The translations under genes were made by a program, and so were the position numbers. The notes under the pieces are model-generated. The model searched no databases and was not told where the DNA came from. It was given only the letters and a program-made list of their open reading frames with translations. From DATKJS01 sp050015275 (lineage in GTDB: Bacteria > Acidobacteriota > Aminicenantia > Aminicenantales > Saccharicenantaceae): DNA of 64,000 bases. Of the stretch, positions 9,168 to 16,611 are shown piece after piece. Where the stretch lies: NCBI GenBank assembly GCA_050015275.1, contig JBEKBS010000005.1, positions 132,128 through 196,127 of the forward strand. The letters are read 5' to 3'. Each line of letters starts with the position of its first letter. The stretch's first letter is position 1.

Positions 9168-9196
9168 ATCCTATATGAGACGCTCCGCTTTGTCAA
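9168..9196 (-). promoter_or_regulatory. sigma-70-type promoter for the ispH-rpsA operon
   Basis: On the minus strand TTGACA (9196-9191) is followed after 17 bases by TAGGAT (9173-9168). The box ends 27 bases before the ispH ATG. It lies in the only gap between scpB and ispH. Confidence 0.7.
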
Positions 9197-9228
9197 CTCT
9201 AAGTGTAGGCGCAATCGATACTTAGCGG

Positions 9229-9777
9229 CTATCCCTCGGACGATTTCTCCTCCTGGAGGATTTTCCCGATCTCCTCTTCCGAGGGCAGCTCGTCGAGGCT
9301 GTTGAGCCCGAAGTACTGGAGGAAGCGCTCCGAGGTCCGGTAGACGAGAGGGCTCCCCGGGGCCTTTTTCCGGCCGACGATCTTGATGAGTTTTTTTTCG
9401 AGGAGCGTCTTCAGGGTGTAGGTCGAATCGACGCCCCGGATCGCCGAGATCTCGGCCTGGGTCACGGGCTGGTGATAGGCGATTCCGGAGAGCGTTTCGA
9501 GCGCGGCCGACGAGAGCTTGTTCTTCCGCTCGATCTGAAGGAGTCTGCGGACCCAGCGGTCGTGCTCGGGTCGGGTCGAGAGGATGTAGCCGCCGCCGGC
9601 ATGGACAACCTGGGTCCCCCGTCCGGCCGCGGCGTAATCCTGGAGAAGCTCGTCGACGGCGGCCCGGATCTCCTCGTCGGGTGCGCCCTCGAGGACGGCC
9701 TTGATCCGGTCGAGGGTCAGCGGCTCCTGGGAAATGAAGACCAGGGCTTCGATGATGTTCTTCAGATCGCTACTCAT
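9229..9777 (-). CDS. scpB: Segregation and condensation protein B
   Basis: ScpB is the winged-helix kleisin-interacting subunit of the SMC-ScpAB condensin that compacts and segregates chromosomes. The 182-residue product starts with NIIEALVFISQEPLTLDRIK and contains SSAALETLSGIAYHQPVTQ and AEISAIRGVDS, followed by LIKIVGRKKAPGSPLVYRT, all typical ScpB segments. It overlaps scpA by 8 bases and is the last gene of a site-2 protease-scpA-scpB operon. Length is normal for the family. Confidence 0.94.
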   Translation of the reverse strand: MSSDLKNIIEALVFISQEPLTLDRIKAVLEGAPDEEIRAAVDELLQDYAAAGRGTQVVHAGGGYILSTRPEHDRWVRRLLQIERKNKLSSAALETLSGIAYHQPVTQAEISAIRGVDSTYTLKTLLEKKLIKIVGRKKAPGSPLVYRTSERFLQYFGLNSLDELPSEEEIGKILQEEKSSEG

Positions 9778-10570
9778 GATGACCCGTCCTGCGCGCGTCT
9801 TTGCGGAGCCAGACCCGGATGGTCTGGAAGAGTTCGTCCTGGACGGCCACGGCCTGCCGGGACTTGACGAGCTCGAGAAGGCAGAAAAAGGAGACCAGGG
9901 CCTCCTCGAGGGATCCCTGGGTCGCGAAGTAGGCCAGGAAATCGAGGACCTGCCCGTCCCGGAGGAGGCCGAAGAGCTCTTTCATCTTCTCCTCGGTCGA
10001 GACGTCCCGCCCCTTGATGACGCGGGTGTCCTCCGCGGACCGCCGCTTCATCATGAGGAAGAAGGACTCGGCCAGGTCGAAGAGCGAGACCTCCGCGAAA
10101 TCGAGCTCGCTCTCGCCGGGCAGGGGCGGGAGGAAGGTCCGCTTCCACTGGAGGATCTGGTCCTCCTCCCTTTCGCGGAGGAGGGAGCAGGCGGCCTTGA
10201 TCTTCTGGTATTCGAGGAGGCGGTTGACGAGGACCTGCCGCGGGTCCTCCTGCTCGGCCAGGTCGGTCTCGCGGGGGAGGAGCATCTGGGATTTGATGTA
10301 GATGAGCAGGGCGGCGATGAACAGGAACTCGGCCTCCCGGTCCAGGTTGATCTGAGCTTTCGCGTTGAGGTAGTCGAGGTAGTCGCGAGTGATCGCGGCG
10401 ATGGGAATGTCGTGGATGTCGATCTTTTTCTTCCGGATGAGGAAGAGGAGGAGGTCGAGGGGACCCTCGAAGATCTCGAGCCGGACCTGGTAGCCGTCCC
10501 GGGCCTCGGCGGAGACGGGCCCGGCCGCGATGTCTTCGCTCGGGATCGTGTCGGGGGCGTTTTCGGGCAT
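9770..10570 (-). CDS. scpA: Segregation and condensation protein A (kleisin)
   Basis: ScpA is the kleisin that bridges the SMC heads in bacterial condensin. The 266-residue protein has the typical N-terminal motif FEGPLDLLLFLIRKKKIDI, followed by IPIAAITRDYLDYL and a helical segment with AALLIYIKSQMLLP. The C-terminal winged-helix motif is represented by SLEEALVSFFCLLELVKSR near residue 230. It begins one base after the stop of the site-2 protease and overlaps scpB. It contains about 30 extra N-terminal residues before the conserved FEGPLDLL motif; an internal start closer to the motif cannot be excluded. Confidence 0.94.
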   Translation of the reverse strand: MPENAPDTIPSEDIAAGPVSAEARDGYQVRLEIFEGPLDLLLFLIRKKKIDIHDIPIAAITRDYLDYLNAKAQINLDREAEFLFIAALLIYIKSQMLLPRETDLAEQEDPRQVLVNRLLEYQKIKAACSLLREREEDQILQWKRTFLPPLPGESELDFAEVSLFDLAESFFLMMKRRSAEDTRVIKGRDVSTEEKMKELFGLLRDGQVLDFLAYFATQGSLEEALVSFFCLLELVKSRQAVAVQDELFQTIRVWLRKDARRTGHHE

Positions 10571-10571
10571 G

Positions 10572-11216
10572 CTATCGGATCAGGTACTGAATCAGGCGCT
10601 GGACGGGACTGAAGATGTACGTGAGGACATTCGTATAGACGAGGATGACGATGACAATCAGACCGTAGGGGCGGAGGCGGTCGTACTTCGCGGCGGCCGA
10701 ATCGGAGAGGAGGCCGGAAAGAATCCCGCTCCCGTCCAGGGGAGGCACGGGGATGAGGTTGAAGATCGCCAGGGACATATTGATCAGGATGGTGAAGATC
10801 AGGATCAGGAACAGTCCGCCGACGGGCTTGGCGACGAAAGAAGAGCTCATGATCCCCAGGGTGAAATGCTTTAAGAGGAGAAAAAGGACAAGCGCCGCGG
10901 CTGCCGTGGCCAGGTTGGCGATGGGGCCGGCGAAGGAAACCCAAAGGTAATCCCGGCGAGGGTGGCGCAGGTTGTAGGCGTTGACGGGGACGGGCTTGGC
11001 CCAGCCGAAGGCCGGCTGGTGGGCGAGGATGAGGACGAGGGGGAGGATGATGGTCCCGATGAGGTCGATATGGGCCAGCGGATTCAGCGTCACGCGGCCC
11101 GCGGCGTAGGCGGTCGGGTCCCCCATTTTCTGGGCCGCCCAGCCGTGGGCGGCCTCATGGATCGTGATCGCGAAGAAGATCACGAAGATCTGGATGATGA
11201 TCGAAGCGATGTCCAT
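10572..11216 (-). CDS. Site-2 protease family (M50) membrane metalloprotease
   Basis: The 214-residue integral membrane protein is a compact M50 family (site-2 protease-like) metallopeptidase, which cleaves substrates within the membrane. The zinc motif HEAAH is at residues 20-24 in the first helix, and the second motif NLIPVPPLDGSGIL supplies the aspartate ligand near residue 165. No PDZ or CBS domain is present. It heads the scpA-scpB operon, as in many bacteria, but no functional link to condensin is established. The substrate is unknown. Confidence 0.9.
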   Translation of the reverse strand: MDIASIIIQIFVIFFAITIHEAAHGWAAQKMGDPTAYAAGRVTLNPLAHIDLIGTIILPLVLILAHQPAFGWAKPVPVNAYNLRHPRRDYLWVSFAGPIANLATAAAALVLFLLLKHFTLGIMSSSFVAKPVGGLFLILIFTILINMSLAIFNLIPVPPLDGSGILSGLLSDSAAAKYDRLRPYGLIVIVILVYTNVLTYIFSPVQRLIQYLIR

Positions 11217-11241
11217 TTTCGTCCGGCTTAGTCGAATGTAT

Positions 11242-11270
11242 GTTATAGCATACCGGAGGGAATCTGAAAA
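11242..11270 (-). promoter_or_regulatory. putative promoter of the site-2 protease-scpAB operon
   Basis: On the minus strand TTTTCA (11270-11265) and TATAAC (11247-11242) are spaced by 17 bases, 25 bases before the ATG. The -10 sits inside a short palindrome, GTATG-N6-CATAC (11237-11252). Confidence 0.5.
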
Positions 11271-11339
11271 GGGGACACCTGTCTTTTTCCCCAGGGCGGG
11301 CCCCCGAGGCCGGAAAAGGCCGGAACGATCCCGCCCTGG
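11266..11339. repeat. large inverted repeat plus GGGGACA-type palindrome downstream of the ABM gene
   Basis: CCAGGGCGGG (11291-11300) and CCCGCCCTGG (11330-11339) form a perfect 10-base-pair stem whose loop holds two TTCCGGCC copies (read on the minus strand). Next to it, GGGGACACCTGTC (11271-11283) is a small palindrome flanked by A and T runs. Read leftward this pair could end the ABM transcript. It belongs to a group of similar short elements in the window. Confidence 0.5.
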
Positions 11340-11342
11340 TGC

Positions 11343-11642
11343 TCAGCGGTTCTCGACGGCCACCTCGTAGCCCTCGCGGATGGGCGGCGCCGCGAAGAGG
11401 TGCATGGCCTTGACCAGTTGCTCCTGGTAAAAGCGGTTATCTTCGCTGGCCTGGGCCTCCCCTTCGCTGTCCCAGAACGTCAGGGTGATCCCCTTGTCCG
11501 CCTCCCAGTCGGCCAGGACGTACGATCCCCGGTATCCCTTCTGTTTCTTGGCGGCCGGCAGGATGCTGTCGGAGTAGATCCGGATGGCTTCGGCCGCAGT
11601 CCCCTTCTTCAAGGATAAGATCGTGACGCGGGCATACATCAT
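11343..11642 (-). CDS. Antibiotic biosynthesis monooxygenase (ABM)-like small protein
   Basis: The 99-residue product looks like a single ferredoxin-like alpha+beta barrel of the ABM/dimeric barrel superfamily. It begins MYARVTILSLKKG, continues with ILPAAKKQKGYRGSYVLAD, and has a LTFWDSEGEAQASEDN segment. Such proteins are small oxygenases, heme-degrading enzymes or ligand-binding proteins; nothing here fixes the role. The ATG at 11642 is chosen because GAGGAGGGG lies just upstream; the longer open frame has no homology. It has its own promoter, which overlaps the end of the upstream amidohydrolase gene. Confidence 0.7.
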   Translation of the reverse strand: MMYARVTILSLKKGTAAEAIRIYSDSILPAAKKQKGYRGSYVLADWEADKGITLTFWDSEGEAQASEDNRFYQEQLVKAMHLFAAPPIREGYEVAVENR

Positions 11643-11673
11643 ATCCCCTCCTCTTACGGCTGTCCCTTCTACT

Positions 11674-11702
11674 AAGATAAGCCCGGGAAGCCCCGGAGTC
11701 AA
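11674..11702 (-). promoter_or_regulatory. sigma-70-type promoter of the ABM-like gene
   Basis: TTGACT (11702-11697), a 17-base spacer and TATCTT (11679-11674) lie on the minus strand just before the strong ribosome binding site. The same TATCTT -10 sequence recurs at 32412 and 61964. Confidence 0.65.
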
Positions 11703-11706
11703 CCCG

Positions 11707-13473
11707 TCAGAAGGCCCCGGGGAACGGGAAGGAGGGGTCGCGAAAGACGGGCTTCCCTTCGAAGAGCGTCAGCAAGACCTTGGCCTTGTGGATATCGGAC
11801 GCCGGGATCTTGAAGAGGTTCCTATCGAGGATGATGAGGTCGGCGGCCAGGCCCGGCGCGATGGACCCCCGGGCGGTCTCTTCATGGCTCAGGTAAGCCC
11901 CGTTCGTCGTGTAGGCCGCGAGCATGGTCGGCAGGTCGACGACCTCCTCTGGAATCCAGGCCGGTCCCGGGGGGGCTTCCGGGTCGCGCCGCGTCACGGC
12001 CACCTGGATGGCGTCGAGGGGATTGGCGGATGAGACCGGCCAGTCGCTCCCCCCGACGATGACGGCGCCCGTCCTGACGACGCTTCCGATCGGGTAAAGC
12101 CAACGGGAGCGGCTCGGGCCGAGGATCGGGATCGTGAGTTGGGTGATATAGGGATCCGGATAAGCCCAGAGGGCCTGGAAATTGGCGACGATGCCGAGGA
12201 CCTTGAACCGGGGGATGTCGGCCGGGTCGATGAGCTCGAGGTGGGCGATGTGGTGACGAAGGTCACTCAACCCGTTGGCCCGTCGCGCGGCCTCCAGGGC
12301 GTCGAGGGTCATCCGGATGGCCCGGTCGCCGATGGCGTGGGTGTGGATCTGGAAGCCCGCCGCGTCAAGGGCGATGGCCAGCCGGTCGAACGCCCCCGGC
12401 TCGAGGAGCGGCAGTCCCCGGTCTCCGGGCCGGTCGAGGTAGGGCTCGAGGAGCGCGGCCGTATGGGACTCGAGGACACCGTCGGCGAAGATCTTGACTG
12501 TCGTGGCCCTGAGATGAGGACCTCGATACGTCTCCCGCAGCTTCACCAGGCGGTCGACCTCGGATGGCCCCTTGTCCGTGTCGACATGGATCGAAGCCAG
12601 GACCCGGAGGGTCAGCTCCCCGGACTTGTCGAGGGCGGAATAGGCGTCCAGGATCTTCTGGTCGGCGTTGGCCTCGATGATCGAGGTGATGCCGAAGCGG
12701 CGGGCCATCTCAAGCCCCGCCCTCAATCCTTTTATATAAGCGTCGGCTCCTGGCTCCGGGATGTGCTCCTCGACGAGGCCCGCGGCGCTTTCCCTCAGGG
12801 TGCCGGTCGGTTCGCCGGTCCTCGGGTCGCGCTCGATCCGGCCGCCCCGGGGGTCAGGCGTATTCCTAGTGATCCCCGCGATCTTCAAGGCCCGCGAATT
12901 GACCCAGGCCGAATGGCCGTCCGCCGCGCTCAGGCAGGCCGGCCTGTCGGGAACGAGCTTGTCCAGATCCTCCTTGGTCGGGTTGGCCGCAGGGAAGACC
13001 GGAAGCTCCCAGCGACCGCCGGTGATCCATTTTTCGTCGGGGCGGCCGGCCGCATAATCCGTGATCGCGGCAAAGACGGCCTCCCGGGTCTGGAGGCCTC
13101 CGAGATTGCACAGGCTTGTTTCGATCCCGCCCTCGATGAGGTGGATATGCGAATCCTGGAATCCGGGCAGCACCATCCGGCCGCCGAGGTCGATCGTTTT
13201 CGTCCCGGAACCCTCGAACCGGCCGGCGCCTCGGCCCGGGCCCGCGTAGACGATCTTGTCCGCCGCGACGGCCACGGCCTCGACCCAGGGCTGGGCCTTG
13301 TCCATCGTGTAGACCGCGCCGTTCACCAGGATCAGGTCCGCGGGCCGGACCGCCTCCTTCCGCCCGCAAGAAACGGGGCCTAGGAGGACGGCGATGAGGA
13401 GGACGACCGGGATCCAAACCCTCAGCGTCCGGGCCGGAATGACAGGATGGACCGCTTTTTTCGGGGTTGGCAT
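11707..13473 (-). CDS. YtcJ-like amidohydrolase family lipoprotein
   Basis: The 588-residue protein belongs to the amidohydrolase family (YtcJ/COG1574-like) of TIM-barrel metal hydrolases. A hydrophobic segment ending GPVSC gives a lipobox with C36, so it is probably a membrane-anchored exported enzyme. The catalytic domain starts with LILVNGAVYTMDKAQPWVE. Metal ligands are visible in FQDSHIHLIEGG, HTHAIGDRAIR and GGSDWPVSSANPLDAI. The ATG at 13473 is preferred over an upstream one because AAAGGAG lies 10 bases before it and a signal peptide then follows. It has its own promoter. The substrate of most YtcJ-like proteins is unknown; cyclic amides or N-acyl compounds are possible. Confidence 0.87.
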   Translation of the reverse strand: MPTPKKAVHPVIPARTLRVWIPVVLLIAVLLGPVSCGRKEAVRPADLILVNGAVYTMDKAQPWVEAVAVAADKIVYAGPGRGAGRFEGSGTKTIDLGGRMVLPGFQDSHIHLIEGGIETSLCNLGGLQTREAVFAAITDYAAGRPDEKWITGGRWELPVFPAANPTKEDLDKLVPDRPACLSAADGHSAWVNSRALKIAGITRNTPDPRGGRIERDPRTGEPTGTLRESAAGLVEEHIPEPGADAYIKGLRAGLEMARRFGITSIIEANADQKILDAYSALDKSGELTLRVLASIHVDTDKGPSEVDRLVKLRETYRGPHLRATTVKIFADGVLESHTAALLEPYLDRPGDRGLPLLEPGAFDRLAIALDAAGFQIHTHAIGDRAIRMTLDALEAARRANGLSDLRHHIAHLELIDPADIPRFKVLGIVANFQALWAYPDPYITQLTIPILGPSRSRWLYPIGSVVRTGAVIVGGSDWPVSSANPLDAIQVAVTRRDPEAPPGPAWIPEEVVDLPTMLAAYTTNGAYLSHEETARGSIAPGLAADLIILDRNLFKIPASDIHKAKVLLTLFEGKPVFRDPSFPFPGAF

Positions 13474-13527
13474 CAGGCGTCGTCTCCTTTCGGCGTTGAT
13501 CAAGAGCGGCCGATGCCGCATGGCCGA

Positions 13528-13556
13528 ATTATATAGAGAAGGAATGGGACGAGCAA
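13528..13556 (-). promoter_or_regulatory. sigma-70-type promoter of the amidohydrolase gene
   Basis: TTGCTC (13556-13551) and a perfect TATAAT (13533-13528) are separated by 17 bases on the minus strand, giving a leader of about 50 bases before the ATG at 13473. Confidence 0.65.
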
Positions 13557-13589
13557 CACTCTCGATTCGGGCCAAGGGGGCGCGGATGG

Positions 13590-13608
13590 AAAAAGGGAGC
13601 AGTCCCCT
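13590..13608 (-). terminator. putative intrinsic terminator of glnA
   Basis: Read leftward, AGGGGACTGCTCCCT forms a short stem-loop followed directly by five T residues, 15 bases after the glnA stop. The stem is only about 5 base pairs, so it may be weak. It belongs to the GGGGAC-type palindrome group. Confidence 0.5.
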
Positions 13609-13622
13609 AACTCAACCTCCCT

Positions 13623-15029
13623 TTACAGGAACGGGAGGTAATGCTCGATCTCGTAGTCGCTGACCTGCTTGTCGAACTCCCCGGACACGCTCTTGCCGTA
13701 TTCCTCGACTTCCTTCTTCTTGTTGGCGACGAGTTTCTGGAAGATGTGGTCTCCCAGGGTTTCCCGCACCAACTCGCTTTTTTCCATGAGCTTGATGGCC
13801 TCGTCGAGGTTCCTGGGCAGGACCCGGATCTCGAATTTCTTTTGGCGCGCCCCGCTCATGTGGTAGATGTTCTCCTCGACCGGGTCGACGAGACTCTCTT
13901 TCTTCCGGATGCCGTCGAGCCCCGCGGCCAGCATGACAGCGAAGGCCAGGTAGATGTTGCAGGCCGGGTCGGCCGCGCGGAGCTCGATCCGCGTCGCCCG
14001 CTCCTTGCCCGGCTGGTACTCGGGGACACGGATGTAGGCAGACCGGTTTTTCTGGCCCCAGGCGATATAGACGGGAGCCTCGTAACCTTCGATGAGCCGC
14101 TTGTAAGAGTTGACCCACTGGCTCAGGACGGCTGAGATCTCCCGGGCGTGGGCCATGACCCCGGCAATATAATGGCGGGCCATGTCGGAGAGATAATAAG
14201 GCCCCTTTTTATCGAAGAAAAGGTTCTTGCCGTCCCTCCACAGGGACTGATGGACGTGCATCCCGCTCCCGTTCTGGCCGTTGATGGGCTTGGGCATGAA
14301 CGTCGCATAGAGGTTGTGCATCCGGCAGACTTTTTTCACCATGTAGCGGAAGATCATGCCCGTGTCGGCCATGTCCAGGGCGTCGAGATAGCGGAGGTCG
14401 ATCTCGTGCTGGCCGTGGGCGACTTCGTGGTGGTCGTACTCGGTCTCGATGCCCATCTTCTGGAGGAGGAGCTGGATCTCCTTCCGGATCTCCCCATAGC
14501 GGCCGCTGAAAAAGTAGCCCCCGACGTCCGTCGGCACCGGCTCCTCGCTCGATGGGAAGATGAAGAACTCGAGCTCCGGGCCGCACTTGAAGTCCTCGAT
14601 CCCGATCCCCTTGCGGGCCTTCGCGAGGGTCTCCTTGAGGACGGCCCGGCTGTCGCCGACATAGGGCTTGCCCTCGGGCGTGAGAATGTCCCCGAATATG
14701 ACCGCCTCGCGCCAGCGGACGCCTTCTTCGAAGCCGCTGTACACCCAGGGGAGGACCCGGAAGGTCGTCGGGTCGGGCTTGATGACGAGGTCGCTCTCCT
14801 CGATCCGGACGAATCCCGCGACCGATGAGCCGTCGAAGCCCTTCCCCTCCGAGAACGCCCTTTCGAGCTCGCACACCGGGATCGCGAAGTCCATGGGCCG
14901 GCCTAAAATATCGGGGAAAATGAAACGGATGAACTCGATCTCCCGGCCGGGGTCCAGGACCGCGCCGAGGACATCCTTCTCGTCCCGCATGCCGAACGCC
15001 TTGAGGGAGCTTTTTGCCGCCGTTGCCAT
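13623..15029 (-). CDS. glnA: Glutamine synthetase, type I
   Basis: Glutamine synthetase makes glutamine from glutamate, ammonia and ATP. The 468-residue length matches type I enzymes. Landmarks include the latch-like KGFDGSSVAGF near residue 64, the metal-binding glutamate motif CGPELEFFIF, HEVAHGQHEIDLRY, the ATP-binding NGQNGSGMHVHQSLW near residue 250, and YEAPVYIAWGQKNRSAYIRVP. The usual adenylylation loop (NLYDLPPEE-like) is replaced by a segment with ENIYHMSGARQKKFE, so control by adenylylation is uncertain. It is transcribed divergently from an Lrp-type regulator across an AT-rich palindromic region, which suggests direct transcriptional control. Confidence 0.95.
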   Translation of the reverse strand: MATAAKSSLKAFGMRDEKDVLGAVLDPGREIEFIRFIFPDILGRPMDFAIPVCELERAFSEGKGFDGSSVAGFVRIEESDLVIKPDPTTFRVLPWVYSGFEEGVRWREAVIFGDILTPEGKPYVGDSRAVLKETLAKARKGIGIEDFKCGPELEFFIFPSSEEPVPTDVGGYFFSGRYGEIRKEIQLLLQKMGIETEYDHHEVAHGQHEIDLRYLDALDMADTGMIFRYMVKKVCRMHNLYATFMPKPINGQNGSGMHVHQSLWRDGKNLFFDKKGPYYLSDMARHYIAGVMAHAREISAVLSQWVNSYKRLIEGYEAPVYIAWGQKNRSAYIRVPEYQPGKERATRIELRAADPACNIYLAFAVMLAAGLDGIRKKESLVDPVEENIYHMSGARQKKFEIRVLPRNLDEAIKLMEKSELVRETLGDHIFQKLVANKKKEVEEYGKSVSGEFDKQVSDYEIEHYLPFL

Positions 15030-15065
15030 TTTTATACCTCTCCTTTAATAATTAATATGTCAGGA

Positions 15066-15139
15066 TATTTACAATAATTGATATCAATTGTCAATATATT
15101 ATTAAAAATAATTGACAATTGAATTAAATTGTGTAAATA
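15066..15139. promoter_or_regulatory. divergent glnA/lrp promoters embedded in inverted repeats
   Basis: Leftward, TTGACA (15094-15089) and TAAATA (15071-15066) with a 17-base spacer face glnA. Rightward, TTGACA (15112-15117) and TAAATA (15134-15139) with a 16-base spacer face the Lrp gene. Both -35 boxes lie in a perfect 12-base inverted repeat, TCAATTGTCAAT (15084-15095) and ATTGACAATTGA (15111-15122). A further perfect 14-base palindrome, AATTGATATCAATT, covers 15076-15089. The region is very AT-rich compared with the rest of the window and is a likely Lrp operator. Confidence 0.75.
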
Positions 15140-15164
15140 AATAAGATAATTGGAGGAACATCCC

Positions 15165-15608
15165 ATGATCGATGAGCTGGACCGCAAGATCGTCTGGGCC
15201 CTGAACGGCAACGCCAGGAAGAGCTTCCGGGAGGTGGCCAAAGAGGTCGGGACTTCGGCTACCGCCGTCATCAACACGGTCAAGAAGCTGGAAGCGGCCG
15301 GGGCCATCAAGGGCTACGTCCCGGTCGTTAACCCGGAGTATTTCGGGATCAACCTGATCGCCATCATCGCCGTCCGCATCTCGAAGGGCAAACTCCTCGA
15401 GACACAGAAGAAATTCGCCCACGACCCGCGCGTGGCGGCGGTTTACGACGTCACCGGCGAGTGGGACTCCTTCATCATCGGCTATTTCAAGGACCGGGAG
15501 GACCTCAACCGGTTCATCAAGAAGCTCCTGGGCTTTCCCTATGTCGACCGGACCGTGACCCACATCGTCCTCAATGTCGTGAAAGAAGAGCGCCGCGTCG
15601 CGGTTTAA
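15165..15608 (+). CDS. Lrp/AsnC-family transcriptional regulator
   Basis: This 147-residue protein is a feast/famine (Lrp/AsnC) regulator. The N-terminal helix-turn-helix covers about residues 1-50 (LDRKIVWALNGNARKSFREV, then SATAVINTVKKLEAAGAIKG). A C-terminal ligand-binding RAM domain follows at about 65-140. The ATG at 15165 is chosen because GGAGG sits 8 bases upstream; an earlier TTG would place the ribosome site inside the gene. Divergent orientation to glnA and the shared palindromes suggest that it regulates glnA and itself in response to an amino acid. Confidence 0.93.
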   Translation: MIDELDRKIVWALNGNARKSFREVAKEVGTSATAVINTVKKLEAAGAIKGYVPVVNPEYFGINLIAIIAVRISKGKLLETQKKFAHDPRVAAVYDVTGEWDSFIIGYFKDREDLNRFIKKLLGFPYVDRTVTHIVLNVVKEERRVAV

Positions 15609-15634
15609 CCTTCCCGACGCCCGGCCATCGATTC

Positions 15635-15662
15635 TTGACAGAATCCGCAGTTGTGCCATAAT
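15635..15662 (+). promoter_or_regulatory. sigma-70-type promoter of speD
   Basis: TTGACA (15635-15640) and CATAAT (15657-15662) are spaced by 16 bases, 30 bases before the speD ATG. Confidence 0.7.
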
Positions 15663-15692
15663 CGATTTAAAAGATCGACGAAGGAGCAGGCG

Positions 15693-16136
15693 ATGGCGAA
15701 AACGACCCATTTCCCGATCGGCCACCACTACATCGTGGAAGCATCCGGTTGTGACCCGAAGGTCATCGGGAGCGTCGAGAAGGTCCAGCAGATCCTGGTG
15801 AAAGCCGCGGAGATCGCCGGAGCCCACGTCTGGTCGATCTCCTTCAATAAATTCCCGCCGCACGGAGTGAGCGGCGTCGTCGTCATCTCCGAATCGCACA
15901 TCTCGACCCACACGTGGCCCGAGATGGGTTACGCCGCCCTGGACATCTACACCTGCGGGGTCAAGGTCAAGCCCGACAAGGCCGTCATCTACGCGGTCGA
16001 AGCCTTCAAGGCGGAAACGTCGCACATCACGGAGATCACCCGGGGGATCGACGAGGGGGACGAGATCTTCTATCACAGTTTCATCACGTGGGAAGAGCAC
16101 CTGCGGCGGGGAGGCGGAACGAAGGGCAAGGACTAG
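15693..16136 (+). CDS. speD: S-adenosylmethionine decarboxylase proenzyme
   Basis: SpeD is a pyruvoyl-dependent decarboxylase supplying the aminopropyl donor for spermidine synthesis. The 147-residue protein is the short bacterial/archaeal class. Self-cleavage is expected between E67 and S68 in SESHISTHTWPE, turning S68 into the pyruvoyl group. H73 and the cysteine in DIYTCGVKV are the other active-site residues. The ATG at 15693 has AAGGAG upstream; earlier in-frame codons lack support. A thiamine-binding-like gene follows 20 bases later, and an agmatinase gene lies at 48.9 kb, so part of a polyamine pathway is encoded here. No spermidine synthase was seen in the window. Confidence 0.94.
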   Translation: MAKTTHFPIGHHYIVEASGCDPKVIGSVEKVQQILVKAAEIAGAHVWSISFNKFPPHGVSGVVVISESHISTHTWPEMGYAALDIYTCGVKVKPDKAVIYAVEAFKAETSHITEITRGIDEGDEIFYHSFITWEEHLRRGGGTKGKD

Positions 16137-16156
16137 GGCTAGGAAGGCGGACCGCA

Positions 16157-16462
16157 ATGGTCGTCGAATTCAGCGTCGTGCCCATCGGGAAAGGCGAGGA
16201 GCTGGCGGGGGTGGTGGCAAAGATCGTCGACATCATCGACCGCAGCGGGCTTCCCTATCAGCTGACGTCCATGGGGACCATCGTCGAGGGGGAATGGGAC
16301 GACGTCTTCGGCCTCATCAAGGAATGCCACCGGAAGATGAGGCAGGACGCCAGCCGCGTTTACACCCACATCACTATCGATGACCGGGATCGGGCCAAGG
16401 GCAGGATCCAGGGCAAGGTCGAGGACGTCGAAAAGACCCTGGGACGGCGGCTTAAGAAATAA
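16157..16462 (+). CDS. MTH1187-family thiamine-binding-like protein
   Basis: The 101-residue protein matches the MTH1187/YkoF-like family, small ferredoxin-fold proteins of which some bind thiamine. It begins VVEFSVVPIGKGEELAGVVA and contains SGLPYQLTSMGTIVEGEWDD and THITIDDRD, the typical family pattern. It has no signal peptide and is probably cytoplasmic and oligomeric. It follows speD by 20 bases and is likely co-transcribed. The biological role in this context is unknown. Confidence 0.85.
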   Translation: MVVEFSVVPIGKGEELAGVVAKIVDIIDRSGLPYQLTSMGTIVEGEWDDVFGLIKECHRKMRQDASRVYTHITIDDRDRAKGRIQGKVEDVEKTLGRRLKK

Positions 16463-16468
16463 CATTTC

Positions 16469-16485
16469 TGTAAAGGTCCTTTACA
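16469..16485. promoter_or_regulatory. 17-bp palindrome, possible enhancer site for the NtrC-type regulator
   Basis: TGTAAAGG and CCTTTACA flank one central base, a perfect 17-base dyad. The loop is too small for a hairpin, so a protein site is more likely. It lies about 115 bases upstream of the predicted sigma-54 transcription start at about 16591, a usual distance for an enhancer. An NtrC-type regulator is encoded at 19311-20702. Confidence 0.5.
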
Positions 16486-16565
16486 ACCAGCAAAAATATC
16501 GGGGCCCTTTGTCCCCCAGGCCCCTAGACTCCTCAAGGTATTGAAGAGAATACGGACCTGCTTCT

Positions 16566-16580
16566 TGGCACATAATATGC
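16566..16580 (+). promoter_or_regulatory. sigma-54-like (-24/-12) promoter of the M1 aminopeptidase gene
   Basis: TGGCAC-N5-ATGC matches the -24/-12 consensus TGGCAC-N5-TTGC except for one base, with the GG and GC doublets at the correct spacing. Transcription would start near 16591, giving a short leader that carries AGGAG (16598-16602) before the ATG at 16612. Confidence 0.6.
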
Positions 16581-16611
16581 TTTTTTAGGTTATCGTCAGG
16601 AGCAGGGAACG

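Noticed and set aside
15150..15164. TTG start for the Lrp-type regulator
   Set aside because: It would place the GGAGG ribosome site inside the coding region; the ATG at 15165 is at the correct distance.
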